Below the pieces are notes generated by a model. It saw nothing but the letters and a program-made list of their open reading frames with translations. It did no database searches and was not told the origin of the DNA. From Neoceratodus forsteri (lineage: Eukaryota > Chordata > Ceratodontiformes > Ceratodontidae): a stretch of DNA of 64,000 nt. A program made the translations under genes and the position numbers. The stretch covers positions 823,886,001 through 823,950,000 of the forward strand of contig CM057452.1 in assembly GCA_016271365.2 (NCBI GenBank). The letters run 5' to 3'. Shown piece after piece: positions 12,640 through 23,560 of this stretch. Numbering within the stretch: the first letter of the stretch is position 1; the number at the start of each line of letters is the position of its first letter.

Positions 12640-13512
12640 TCAGGATGGATGCAGGCCATCAAGCTTAAACAAACCTCCATCCCTCCAGGTGGGTCCCCAG
12701 TCACTAATGAATCCAAACCCTTCCTCACAGCACCAGTTCTTCAACCATGAGTTAAAGTTCCTGGTGCATACACCCCTATGGTCTCCCTTGCCTCTCACAG
12801 GTAGTACTTCTGAGAAAGTGCCAGAAGTAGCTACTTGCTTGAGACCCCTTCCCAATTTCCTAAACTCTTCCTGAACTTCCTTTGGCTCCCCATTTACCAG
12901 GTCATTAGTACCTAGGTGGATAATGACATCCAGCTCACCCTTCCATCTTGCCTTCCCATTGATTCCCAGGATCTTCCTTCTATCCCTCCATGCCGTGGCA
13001 TCTGGTAGGCACCTCACATCCCTGTCCTCCCCCTCCTATGTTCCTAGCTGGATCCCTCTTATGATGGAGTCCCCCACCAGGATTCACTTCCTCCTCCTCT
13101 GGGGTCCACTGCTTTCCCCGCTGAGGTCACCTCCTTGGCTAACCTCCACATCCTTTCCTTCCACTTCTCTGGGTACCTCTATTTGGTTGTCCCCATTTGC
13201 CAGTGTGGCATATGAGTTCTTGAGTGGAATAGGATATGGGATGTGCCTCTGCCTGACCACTCTAACTCTCCCTGAGCCCACTGTCATCCAAGTGCTCCTC
13301 CATCTCGGCATCCTTTTAGGCAGTTGCATTGGACTGGGTGGTCTCTGGATAGGGATGATGGTACTCCTGACCCGGTTTACTTCTGCTCTGAGTCTGGCTA
13401 CCTCATCCCGCAGTCCAGAGAGATGCATGCAGATAGGGCAGCACCTCAGTGTCCAGAAGGTCTGCCTGAATATGGCTGCCCCACAGCCACTGCATTGCAC
13501 CACTTCCCACAT
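12640..13512 (-). pseudogene. CR1 ORF1: zinc-finger, coiled-coil and SGNH-esterase-like protein
   Basis: The first frame (13512-13084) starts with a likely zinc-binding pair, 'CSGCGAAIF' and 'CCPIC', then a short heptad-like stretch 'LRDEVARLRAEVNRV'. Next, at about 13078-13050, comes 'ILVGDSIIRG', the GDS nucleophile block of SGNH hydrolases, followed by an in-frame stop. The second frame (13017-12640) has 'IHLGTNDL' (GxxND block) and ends at 'LDGLHPS' (DxxH block). CR1 ORF1 proteins are known to carry this esterase domain and are thought to bind RNA. All three catalytic blocks are readable. Stop and frame changes make it a pseudogene. Confidence 0.85.
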
Positions 13513-13800
13513 TATACTGCAATTATACTGCTATTCCACTACTTGTCTGCTACTGAAGCTCTCCTAGTTCCCTTTTTATTAATTTACTGTCCTAAAAATC
13601 CTGCCACTGATCCTCAGATACTTTTCTTCTTAAAAAAAGAAAATAAACCAAGAAATAAATAAATGAATCAAAACACTTGTCGTGCTGAGGGTGGGCTTCT
13701 TCACCCTTATGCCCCTCCTACTCCACACCCCTTACTATACCCTGTGTTTAGTTCCTGTCAATCAGATTTAATAGGCCATATAATTAAGAGTTGGGGGAAG
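13513..13800 (-). other. CR1-4 5' leader between ORF1 and tandem units
   Basis: This single-copy stretch lies between the first ORF1 codon and the tandem units on the minus strand. It contains purine/pyrimidine-skewed runs near 13796-13807 but no other recognisable feature. Confidence 0.5.
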
Positions 13801-14700
13801 GGGGGGCAAAATTTGTAGCAATTAAAGACAGCAGAGAAATACACCACCACTACGTTTTAAATTTTCAACAGCCCAAAAACAATTCTAAGTAAAGACAACA
13901 AAGAAAGTACAGTGCCACTAAAAGCCCACAATCTAAGTTTAAAAGAAAAATAGCAATTACCAGTTACTATAAAGCACTGAATTAAATATGCTTCCTTCTC
14001 CTTCTGGCTTCTTCTGAGAAAATAAAACTCACTTGCTACCTCAACTCTGACTAAGCCCCACCTCCAGTTATCACGTAGCTGAGGTCAGAGGCCAGACAAT
14101 TAACACCCCTCACCCAACCTACAGGGCCAGTCAGACAAGCCAAGATTAAGTTTGCAGCAATTAGACAGTAGAGAAATACACCACCACTACATTTTAAATT
14201 TTCAACAGCCCAAAAACAATTCTAAGTAAAGACCACAAAGAAAGTACTGTGCCACTAAAAGCCCACAATCTAAGTTTAAAAGAAAAATAGCAATTACCAG
14301 TTACTGTAAAGCACTGAATTGAATATGCTTCCTTCTCCTTCTGGCTTCTTCTGAGAAAATAAAACTCACTTGCTACCTCAACTCTGACTAAGCCCCACCT
14401 CAAGTTACCACATAGCTGAGGTCAGAGGCCAGACAATTAACACCCCTCACCCAAACTACAGGGCCAGTCAGACAAGCCAAGATTAAATTTGCAGCAATTA
14501 AAGACAGTAGAGAAATACGCCACCACTATGTTTTAAATTTTCAACAGCCCAAAAGCAATTCTAAGTAAAGACAACAAAGAAAGTACAGTGCCACTAAAAG
14601 CCCACAATCTAAGTTTAAAAGAAAAATAGCAGTTACCAGTTACTGTAAAGCACTGAATTGAATATGCTTCCTTCCCCTTCTGGCTTCTTCTGAGAAAATA
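13801..14700 (-). repeat. Tandem 337-339-bp units in the CR1-4 5' UTR
   Basis: The same landmark (GAGAAATAC) occurs at 13834, 14171 and 14510, so the spacings are 337 and 339 bp. The first two units are complete and the third runs about 190 bp before stopping at 14700, where CR1-3 resumes. Copies differ by scattered substitutions only. On the minus strand the array lies directly upstream of ORF1, the position where some LINEs (such as mouse L1) carry promoter monomers. A promoter role is inferred from position; no core motif was identified. Confidence 0.85.
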
Positions 14701-16618
14701 GGTGCTTCTAAGGTTCCCTTATACCTATTTCATGCCTTCTTCATTCCCATTATACTTTTTGCTCCCATCACCTACTCAGGGAGGCTGTTCCAGGTATCCA
14801 CCACCCTTTCTGTGAAGAAGTGTTTTCTTACATTTCCTCTGCTTCTATCCCCCTCCAGCTTTATCGCATAACCCCTTGTTCTTGTGTATCATTTTCTCTG
14901 AAAAGGCTTCCCTCTTGAACCTTATTTATACCCTTAAGGTACTTGAAAGTTTATCATATCCCCCCTTCTCCCTCCTTTTCACCAGTCTGTGCATATTGAG
15001 GTCCTTCAGTTTCTCCTCATAGGGGTTTTGATGCAAATCCTGCACCATTTTAGTTGCCCTCTTCTGGACTGCCTCAGTTCTGTCTATGTCCTTTTGGAGA
15101 TAAGGATTACAGAACTGGACACAGTACTCTAGGTGGGTCTCACCAGAGATTGATACAGAGGTATCAATACCTCCCTCTTTCTGCTGGTGATACCCCTCCC
15201 TATGGTCCCTAGCATCCTACTGGCTCTCCCCACTGCCTTGTCACACTGTTTGACCACCTTTATCTCATCAGATATGATAACACCCAGGTCTCTGTCCTGT
15301 TTGGTTGTCACCATTACCACTCCTCCCAGTTTGTATTCTGACACTGGGTTTCTATGCCCCAGTGCATGATTTTGCATTTTTTTGCATTGAAACTTAGTTG
15401 CCACTTTCTAGACCACTCCTCAAGCTTACCTAGATCTCTATTCATTTTTTCCACCACCACCCGGAGTGTCCACTGTATTGCAGATTTCTCAGTCATCTGC
15501 AAAAATATATTCCTTCCCTTCTAATCTCTCTGCACTGTTGCTTATAAAGATATTAAACAGGACTGCTCCCAGTATTGAACCTTGCAGCACGCCACTAGTC
15601 ATCCTTCCTTCCTTCCTCAGAATGAACTCCATTTACTACTACCCTCTGTTGCCTATTCTCCAACCAATTTCTTACCATGTTTACCACTTTTAGTCCCATT
15701 CTTAGGCTACCCAGCTTGTTTATGAGTCTCCTATGTGGAACAGTGTCAAAGGCCTTACTGAAATATAGGTAGGCCACATCCACCGCTACACTCTGATCTA
15801 CTTTCCTGCTTATCCAATCAAATAAATCTACATGAATAGTTTGACAAGACCATCCCCTAGTGAATCCATGCTGCTTGGATCTTGTAAGACACTGGATTCA
15901 AGATAGTCCACAATCCTTTCTTTCAGTAGGGATTCCATTAATTTCCCCACCACCAAAGTCAGGCTGACTGGCCTGTAATTGCTAGCATCCTCTCTGCTCC
16001 CACTTTTGTGAAGTGGTACTACATCTGCCCTCCTCCAGTCCTCCAGGACCACTAATGTTTCCAGTGAGTGGTTGAATAGGACTGTCATAGGTGCCAGTCA
16101 GTAACTCTCTGAGCTTCCTCAAAAACCGTGGATGTATCCCTTTTGTCCCCATTGCTTGCACCCCTTTAGATTTTCAAGTTCTTTCAGGACTCTCTCCTCT
16201 TTAAATACAGTAGACTAGTGTCCACACCCCTTCTTTTGATGTCCCTGACAAAGATCTGTGGTCCCTTACCCACCCTTTCATTTGTGAAAACTGAACAAAA
16301 ATAATTGTTCAGGATGTCTGACTTTTTCCTTGTCCCCTTCCACACAATCCCCCCTTCTTTTCTTAGCCTTACAATCCCTCCCCAGGTCTTTCTCCTTTCG
16401 TTAACATACCTGAAAAATTTCTTGTCTCCTTTCTTTACTGTCTGTGCTATCTTTTCCTCTGTGTGTGCCTTTGCTCTCCTGACTGCTTTCCCTGCCTCCA
16501 TGTTCTTTTCTTGATGCATCTCTCTATCCTCCTCCCTTTGTGTCTCCTTATACCTACTAAATGCTAGCTTTTTTGTCATTACCTTCCCAGCCAACTCCTT
16601 TGAGAACCACAGTGATCT
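14701..16618 (-). mobile_element. CR1-3, segment 2 of 2 (ORF2 body)
   Basis: This continues the reverse CR1 whose 3' tip is at 9338-9462. Reading down from 16618 on the minus strand: 'SLWFSKELAGKVMTKKLAF' (linker), 'FFRYVNERRKTWGGIVRL', 'FCSVFTNE', then 'NYRPVSLTLVVGKLMESLLKERIV' (15990-15920), 'VAYLYFSKAFDTVPHRRLINKL' (about 15780-15715) and the thumb 'QDRDLGVIISD', 'RGITSRKREVLIPLYQSLV'. The catalytic block is degraded near 15500. It is 5' truncated in the endonuclease-RT linker. A 5-bp TACTGTA insertion at 16206-16212 shifts the frame after 'VDTSL'. Confidence 0.88.
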
Positions 16619-17420
16619 CCATAAAATACAAAGTAATGCACCTGAGGTGGTGAAACCAGGGAGCTGTATATTACATAGTGGGGAGGAACTTAAAGTCACA
16701 AAGCAGGAAACAGACCTCAGGGTAATTATATCTGATGATCTCAAAGTGGCAGGGCAGTGTGAAAAGGCAGCAGGCAAGGCTAGTAGGATGCTGTGGTACA
16801 CAGGAACAGGGATTTCTAGCAGAAGAAGGGAGGTGCTGTTGCCACTGTATCACTCATTAGTGAGACCCTACCTAGAGTACTGTGTTCAGTTCTGGAAGCC
16901 ACATCTCCACTAGAATGTTGATAGGGTGGAAGTGGTCCAGCAGAGGGCTATCAAAATGGTGCAGGGTTGCATGGGAAGCAATATGAGGAGAGGCTGTGGG
17001 ATGTCGACAAGTTCTTCCTGGAGGAGAGGAGAGAGAGTGGTGGCATAATTGAGACCTATAACTACCTCATAGGGTGAACAAGGTATGGGATGGAGTCACT
17101 TTCAGAGGTGAAAATGCACCAGAACATGGGCCATACAATAAAGCAGAAGAAGGAAAGTTTAAGAAGGATGTGAGGAAATACTTCTTCACAGAAAGAGTGG
17201 TGGATGCCTGGAACAGGCTGCCAGAAGAGGTAGTGGGAGCAAAGACAGTGGGGAGCTTCAAGCATGCATGACATAGGTATAGGGGCATAGTAAGTAAAGG
17301 AAAGGTAGGTAGGAGGGACACTGACAACCAAATAGAGTCCAGGGTATCAGAATAGGCAGGGAAAAATAGAGCAGACTGGATGGGCCTCCTGGTCCTTTTC
17401 TGATGCCATTATCTATGTTT
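16619..17420 (+). mobile_element. CR1-2, segment 3 of 3 (thumb, C-terminus and 3' UTR)
   Basis: Forward CR1 resumes with the codons for 'KYKVMHL', exactly where segment 2 broke off. It continues with 'QETDLRVIISDDLKVAGQCEKAAGKASRML' (split across the frame at 16647-16913) and 'SSRRREVLLPLYHSLVRPYLEY'. The closing 'FFTERVVDAWNRLPEEV' (about 17180-17230) is followed by a 3' UTR ending in 'GGGCCTCCTGGTCC' and TATGTTT at 17420. Coordinates and reading order show that all block A insertions landed in this one CR1. Confidence 0.88.
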
Positions 17421-17424
17421 TTTA

Positions 17425-19821
17425 TGAAACTGAACTTATGTTTAACTCAATTCTCAAAGGTGCTGTTGGAACTTCTCTTTGAAGTTTAAGAACCTGTCTG
17501 TAATAGACATTCTACACTGATTCCAATTCCTTAGACAGTTAACTGACTGTCCACACTTCTGAGCCATACAGTACTATGCTATTTTTTTTTTTTTACCAAT
17601 TATTTTACCAGGTGAGCTAATAACTTTAGCTTCAAAAACCTGCTTAGAAGCAATAAAGGAATTCCCTGAAGAATCTTTACTGAAATGTATTATGTCCTTT
17701 GAAGCTTGTGTCCCTTATTTTTTTTTAATATTCCCTATATGATTCTTCCATGATACTGTTATATCAACATTTACCCCCACAGTCTTATTTTTCTTCTATA
17801 CACATATTTGCAGTCGATTATGACAAATTTGTCTTCTTTTTTCTGAATGTTAGAATAGTAGATTTTCCTGCATTTAACTTTAAACCTAAACTATCCAAGT
17901 GAGCAATGGTCTTAGCAAGAGCACTTGCAAGGTCTAGCAGTGTCACCGAGCATAATACAATATTTTCTGCATACATTAACAGACTCATTTTAGTATCAAG
18001 AATCATCAGTTGGAATGTAAATATTTTATCTAGGGCTTTGGTTAACATCTCTAGATACAGATCACACAAAACAGGAGCTAACAAGCATCCTTCCTTGACT
18101 CTCTTTTCTATTTTAATTGAATCTGAGACTGCACCATCTCTAGAAATACAAACATTTGCTTTATTGTCTGCATGCACAAGTTTTGAAAGTGACAGTAGCT
18201 TTCTCTTCATCCCCAGTTTGTCTAAAATTTCCCAAAGAAGAGGCCTGTTAATATTATCAAATGCTGAACTTAGATCCAAAAAGGCAACATAAAGGGTTTC
18301 TTTCATAACAATAGTTTTTTTCTCTATCAGGTAATTTAGCACAAAAGTATTGTCCATTGTACCTAACTCTTCCCAAAATCCAACTTTTACATGGGATTTC
18401 AACTGATTTTTTTGTACCCAGTCTTCTAAATTAGATAAGTTAAGTCTTGTGTAATTCTTAAGGCCAATACATAATAAGGAAATAGGATGATAGCTATTTG
18501 GACTACATACAGACTCCTTTTTAAAAAGTGGAACAATAAGGCCATTTTCCCAATCGTAAAAAGTTTCTAAATGAGATTTGTAGAGAAAAATGGGCTTATA
18601 CTGTACATATTGTTGACTACCACTCTTAGTAGGACAGAAGTAAATTGTCTGCTATGCCATCAGGCCTTGGTGCTTTATTTTTTTTCTGTGCAGTAGTTGC
18701 ATTATAAACGTCAAGTTCAGTAAAAACAATGGGGACAGAATTAAAGTAATTGATCATTTCTGCTAATGCAAGATACCTGTTAGGACTATCCTGTTTATAC
18801 TTTTCCTGGAAAAATATCTACCATGTTTGAGCACTTATTACAGAAATAGTGTTATGCTGCTTATTGTTAGTGCCAATGCAACAAAGTCCCAGAACCCTCG
18901 GCTGTCTTTTTCTGGAATTGCCTCTTGTAGATTGACCCATAAATTGTCTTTATATTGCCCCATCTTTTATCTCCATAAGTTAAAGTATTCCATTTTAACT
19001 CTTTTACATCCCTTTTGTGGTTCATGATCAAATGAATTTCTAGCAATTTTTTCCCAGTCTATAAACAGAGTTTTTGGGTAATTGGTATTTCTCATCAAAC
19101 CACTGATTGTCATTTGTTTGTCTCTGTTCAGAGTAGGTCCTGTCTTCAAATATTAGCTCATTTTTTAAAGAATTTATTATATGTTGATGCATATTAAAGT
19201 CATCTGAAGAATCATAAAAGGAGGAGAAAATAAAAATTATTAGATACTTCATTTTTTATGTTAAAATAGAAATGCTAAAAGTGTCCAGAATCTCTTATAA
19301 CCTGTCTGTTGCAAGGAGCACACATCTTACCACTTTTCTGCTTCTGATGGTCATATCATCAAATCACCTTTTCAGATTGCTTGCTTATGCTGTAAGTATT
19401 CTTTCACTCCAAATTTATAAGAGCAATAGGTAAATGATCATTTTCCCAGACAGGAAGTACAGTATTTCAAATTTAAATTTTACAGAATGAAAAAGCATCA
19501 GTCAGACATAACTCCAAAGCACTGCTACCATGACTTGTTGGAAATGTAATTTCACCACTTCTGTCACCACAAACTCTATCATTTGTAATACATAAGAAAT
19601 TATTTACCATAAGCTCTAACAAGTGCAGACCAGTACAATTTACTCTCAAGTCTTTTGAGTTTTTGATTGGAATATTATATGAGTAATCAATCTGCCTGTC
19701 ATTTGTATAATTTTTAATTATTCCACAGTCTGACATTAAAATCTCCCACAATAATTATGGTAGTCCATGGAAAATCACACTGTCGATTACAAATTATTTC
19801 TTCCAACAAAGAAAAGAGAAA
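17425..19821 (-). mobile_element. I/Vingi-like LINE, segment 1 (RT and end of endonuclease)
   Basis: This is a reverse LINE unlike CR1, L2 or L1. It reads downward from 19821: endonuclease 'IIIVGDFNVRL' (about 19760-19730), 'GLHLLELMVNNFLCI' and the closing 'HGSSALELCLTD', then a degraded linker 'WENDHLPIAL', 'FYDWENGLIVPLFKKE' near 18520-18570, the RT (18402-17818) and a C-terminal 'LYGSEVW' near 17560. At 19821 the coding sequence is cut by CR1-5. The preceding residues are found at 26706, where the frame reaches 'GQRFDFYI'. Exact clade (Vingi, I or RTE-like) cannot be fixed by eye. Confidence 0.8.
17818..18402 (-). pseudogene. I/Vingi-like LINE reverse transcriptase, 195-codon frame
   Basis: The frame covers RT palm and fingers: 'GTMDNTFVLNYLIEKK' (residues about 15-30), 'LYVAFLDLSSAFDNINRPLLW' split over 37-57, and 'RVKEGCLLAPVLCDLYLEML', the GVRQGCLLAP-type motif of APE-LINEs. 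The catalytic box reads YAEN where YADD is expected, so it cannot be active. It closes with 'LGLKLNAGKSTIL'. RNA-templated DNA synthesis at a nicked target is the family role. Neighbouring segments in other frames carry the rest of the ORF2. Confidence 0.82.
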
Positions 19822-20712
19822 CATAGACAATGATGGCAAAAAAAAAGACCAGAGGTCTATCTAGTCTGCCTATATCCCCTATAATGCCTGGAACCTACTG
19901 TTCCTCCGGGGTACTAACCCTCCCTGTCCTCTCCTCATTCTTCTCCTTGGTCCTAGCATCCTGGGGAAGCAGTATTCCTTTCATTCTATCACATCCCTGC
20001 ATGAGTCCCCTGACTGTATTTACACCCTCCCAACACCTCAGCCAACAGACTGTACCAAGGTTCCACCAGCCTTTCCTTAAAGAGATACTTCCTCAAGTCC
20101 CATCTGAACCTCCCACCTATAAACCTCCACTCATGTCCACATGACCATGAGTTTGTATTCAGGCTAAATAGATCCCCACAGTTCACTTTGTTAATTCCTT
20201 TAAGGGACCTGAAGGTCTCAATCATATCTCTCCCTTCCCTTCTGTCCTCCACTTATTTAGTGCCTTGAGGCAGTCCTAATAGGATCTGCTCTGCTGGCCC
20301 TGAATCACTTTTGTTACTCAGTGCTGCACTGTCTCCAATCTATCCTTATCCTTTCTGAGGTGAGGACTGCAGAACTGGGTGCAGTACTCTAGGTGAGGCC
20401 TAACCTGGGATCTGTAGAGGAGAAGTGTTACCTCTTTTTTCTGCTATCAATACCCCTCCCAATACATCCCAGCATCCTCATAGCCTTACTATAGGCCTTG
20501 TTGCACTGACTCAGTTGCTTAAGTGAGTTGCTGATTATAAGTCCCAGATCCCATTCCTCAGCTGTAGTGCTAAGTCTTTCCCCATCCCATCCAGTACTCC
20601 ATCCTGGGGTTCTTTTTCCCTAGGTGCATTACTTTGCACTTTTTAGCATTGAATTTAACTACCCAACCTTTGACCACCCCTCTAGCTTTTGTAGGTCTCT
20701 CTGCATTCCCCT
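19822..20712 (-). mobile_element. CR1-5, segment 1 of 2 (3' end and thumb)
   Basis: This reverse CR1 begins with 'AAACATAGACAATGATGGC' at its 3' tip. The minus-strand frame 20252-19989 has 'RDMIETFRSLKGINKV' and 'LRKYLFKERLVEPWYSL'. Thumb residues and 'MQRDLQKLEGW'-like codons follow up to 20712, where an L2 3' end begins. The upstream residues (catalytic FADD to SDEG) resume at 24480, so the two pieces are one CR1 split by 3.8 kb. Confidence 0.85.
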
Positions 20713-21795
20713 TATTTTATGTATTTATTTATTTAAAAGTTTAACCAGGAAGGACATACAGAACTGAAAAAAATGCTCTAGTCCAGATGCAACCTGAGGG
20801 AGAAGGGAGAAGTAGATAACTAAACAATTAAACTACTAAAAATAAGAAGTAAAATGTAATCGTATAGTAATATGAGAAACAAAACCATCAAGTTAGTTAC
20901 AAATATTAAATGAATCCAAGTAAAAACACATTTTTATATGTAAAGAAGGGAAAATAGTGGAAAAGCATAAACAGGTTGAAACTAGTGATGGGGAGAATGA
21001 AGAGAAGAGTGTCATAGACAGTTGCAGGGGGGACAACACAAGCCAAAAGAAAAGACTTTAGGGAGGAAGGAAAAGATGCAGATTGAAATGAAAGGGGAAG
21101 GGAAGACCAACGTTTAGGAAATTGTTAAGAAAAAGCAGATTGACCAACAGAAGATTTTCTGGAAGGAATAGAGAGAGAAAATGGAAATATTATTTCTGAG
21201 AGGATAGGAGGAAGAAGGACAAGAAGACAGAAGGGATTTGAGATAAGTGGGAAGGGTGCTGAACCAGAATGTGGATATAACAGACATAATAGGAAAAGCA
21301 CCTAGCATCAAGGGAGGGAAGAGAAAGGGCCGAGTAAAGACAGCAGGGTGAGTAGGAGGTGGACAGTCTTGAGCAAAACAAAAAGGAATGAAAAAGGGGG
21401 TCCATTCTGGCAAGGCAGGGTTTAGAGGGTCCACAGTAGACTAAATCACCATAGTCAAATATAGGGAAAATAATTTTTAATATCATTTCTTGGCAGGCAG
21501 GAAGTGGAATGCATGCTTTATTCCTGTACAGTGCTGCAAGCTTAGGGTTAAGCTAATGGTGGAAAGCATCAATATGTACTGAGAAATCAAGATGCCGGTC
21601 AAGGGTAACCCATGAATATAGTGAGGCAATTAAAGCAAGGAAATTTGAGCAAGTTAAAAATAGCGATTAGGAAATGAGCAACTGTAACTTCATAGCTATA
21701 AATGTTTTGATGTCACTGTGAATAGCAAAGCACTTTTGTTGTAGTGGGGATCCATAGATACAGTTGAGGATGTAACTACTTTTTTGTCATGCCAG
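20713..21795 (-). mobile_element. L2-type LINE fragment, reverse (L2-3)
   Basis: The left edge has the L2 3' signature in reverse ('AAGTTTAACCAGGAA' at about 20738) preceded by a short TTTA-rich tail. The minus strand encodes the post-RT region: 'YSWVTLDRHLDFSVHI' near 21640-21590, 'LAALYRNKACIPLPAKK' near 21540-21490 and 'MILKIIFPIFDYGDLVYCG' (21486-21430). Endonuclease and RT core are missing. Many frame changes. Confidence 0.75.
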
Positions 21796-21796
21796 T

Positions 21797-21875
21797 TCTG
21801 AGCTGGACGCATAGTGTAGTGATTACAGTCACCACCTGTATGTGTAAGAGACCTGGGTTTGGGACTGGTTTCTGG
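21797..21875 (+). repeat. tRNA-derived SINE head
   Basis: An A-box-like 'TAGTGTAGTGATTACAG' and a B-box-like 'GGGTTTGGGACTGG' lie about 30 nt apart, the layout of a Pol III internal promoter. Only the tRNA-related head is visible. It abuts the CR1-6 insertion. Confidence 0.5.
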
Positions 21876-21896
21876 TAGAAATATTTTTGGGGGGGT

Positions 21897-23164
21897 TTGA
21901 TTTGTTGTCCTGAAGTTTTAACTCTGAGCACAGGAGAGATCCAAGAAGACTGGAGAAGGGCTCATGTGATCCTGCTCCACACGAGTGGTAGCAAGGAGGA
22001 GGCAGGGAACTACAGACCAGTCAGTCTTACTTCAGTAGTGGGCAAGACCATGGAGACACTCCTTAAGGAAAGGATAGTGCAACACCTGGAATCCATAGGA
22101 GCACAGGATCCAAGACAGCATAGGTTTACAAAAGGAAAGTCCTGTCAAACTAATCTCATAGATTTCTTTGACTGGGTAACAAGAGTGGTAGACCAAGGGG
22201 GAGCAGTTGATGTTGCCTACCTTGACTTCAGCAAAGCTTTCAATACTGTTCCACATAGAAGATTGATTAATCAGCTGGCTAGGCTCGGGGTGGGTCAGAC
22301 ATTGGTCAACTGGGTGACAAACTGGTTGACAGGCAGAAAACAGAGAGTGTTGGTAAATGGTATACAGTCAGAAGAGATGCAAGTCACAAGTGGGGTACCT
22401 CAGGGATCAGTCCTGGGGCCAGTCCTCTTCAATATCTTCATCGGTGACATTGAAGATGGACTGCGGGCTAAGGTTTGTCTGTTTTCAGATGACACCAAGA
22501 TCTGCAGCAGAGTAGATGATCCAGATGGGGTGGGCAGAGTGAGAAGAGGTCTGGATAAACTAGCAAAATGGTCAGACGAGTGGCAACTGGGGTTTAATGC
22601 AAAGAAGTGCAAGTTCATGCACTTAGGGAAGAGAAACCCTGAAGCCAGCTATAGGCTGGGAGGGGAGTTGCTTGCAGTCACAAGGGAAGAAAGAGACTTG
22701 AGCGCTATCATCACTGATGACCTGAAATCATCCAAGCAGACCATTAAAGCAATAGGTAAGGCTAGAAGGATGTTGGGATGTATTAGTAGGGGTATCACAA
22801 GTTGGAAGAGGGAGGTAATAATCCCTTTTTACAAGACACTGGTTAGGCCCCATCTGGAGTACTGCATGCAGTACTGGAGGCCACACCTTCACAAGGACAT
22901 TAACATCAGAAAACATATGAGGACAGATTAACTGAGCTCAATATGTATACCCTAGAGCAAAGGATGGAGAGAGGTGAAATGATCAAAACATTCAAACACC
23001 TTAAGGGAATTAACAAGGTGAAAGCATCTAACATGTTCCAATATAAGAAAAATAGCAGGACAAGAGGACACAGCATGAGATTAGAGGGAAGCCAATTAAG
23101 GGGTAATGTGAGGAAGTTCTTTTTCACAGATAGGGTGGTGGATGCATGGAATGGCCTACCTTAG
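21897..23164 (+). pseudogene. CR1 ORF2 with the longest open RT frame in the window
   Basis: The 344-codon frame (21897-22931) has 'NYRPVSLTSVVGKTMETLLKE' split around residue 40, 'KGKSCQTNLIDFFDWV', 'VAYLDFSKAFNTVPHRRL', 'GVPQGSVLGPVLFNIFIGD' and catalytic FSDD (Ser where CR1 usually has Ala). It then covers the thumb to 'LEYCMQYWRPHLHKD'. A second frame (22943-23164) gives the C-terminus with 'FFTDRVVDAWNGLP' and a stop. The lack of an endonuclease and the frame break make it dead, but no other RT frame here is open for so long. Confidence 0.88.
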
Positions 23165-23362
23165 GAAGCAGTGGATATAAATACAGTACAGGGCTTCAAA
23201 CAGGCATGGGATAGGCATAAGGGAGCAATACAGATGAGTATAAATTGATAGGCCATTGACAGAGTAAAGGCCAATGGCACATTTCATGAGGCAGAAAAAG
23301 AAATGGGCAGACTGGATGGGCCTTGCGGTTCTTATCTAATGTCAACTTCTATGTTTCTAACT
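21897..23362 (+). mobile_element. CR1 LINE, forward, innermost of block B (CR1-6)
   Basis: This forward CR1 runs from just upstream of the RT to an intact 3' end ('GGGCCTTGCGGTTC' then CTTCTATGTTTCTAA at about 23362). It sits between two L2 pieces that themselves interrupt CR1-5, so it is among the latest arrivals. It is 5' truncated upstream of the RT, as most CR1 insertions are. A short deletion after the RT (near 22905-22930) removes the usual 'VQRRA' block and shifts the frame. Confidence 0.9.
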
Positions 23363-23560
23363 TTCCCCAATGTCAGGTCCCCCCCCCCAGGGTTAGTTAT
23401 ATAAATTATGGGGGGTGGGGTGGGGGCGAGGGAGACAGAGCACCCCATAGAACAAGTAAAATGTAAATGTATTATTGCTGATTTTGGAGCACACTGTGGT
23501 GCTCTTTGTTTTTTTGGTTTGGGCTGTTTTGTATATGCTGTGATTTGTCAGCAGTATTTT
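23363..23560. other. Short unassigned stretch with poly-C and G-rich runs
   Basis: It contains a run of nine C around 23379 and G-rich sequence at 23410-23432. It separates CR1-6 from L2-4 and matches neither. Confidence 0.5.

Larger units (their letters stand above)
9463..14700 (-). mobile_element. Near full-length CR1 LINE with ORF1, ORF2 and tandem 5' UTR (CR1-4)
   Basis: The reverse element begins at its 3' end with GATACATA microsatellite repeats (9467-9490). ORF2 follows (about 9570-12313), then an intergenic stretch, ORF1 (about 12640-13512) and a 5' UTR up to 14700 containing about 2.6 tandem copies of a 337-339-bp unit. About 5.2 kb is long for a CR1 copy; most in this window are 1-2 kb. 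It lies inside CR1-3, which lies inside CR1-2. Frameshifts and stops inactivate both ORFs, but decay is modest, fitting a young position in the nest. Confidence 0.9.

Noticed and set aside
17567..17573. TACAGTA in the I/Vingi-like LINE C-terminus as a scar
   Set aside because: The minus frame reads straight through 'SIVLYGSEVW', so no 5-bp insertion is needed.
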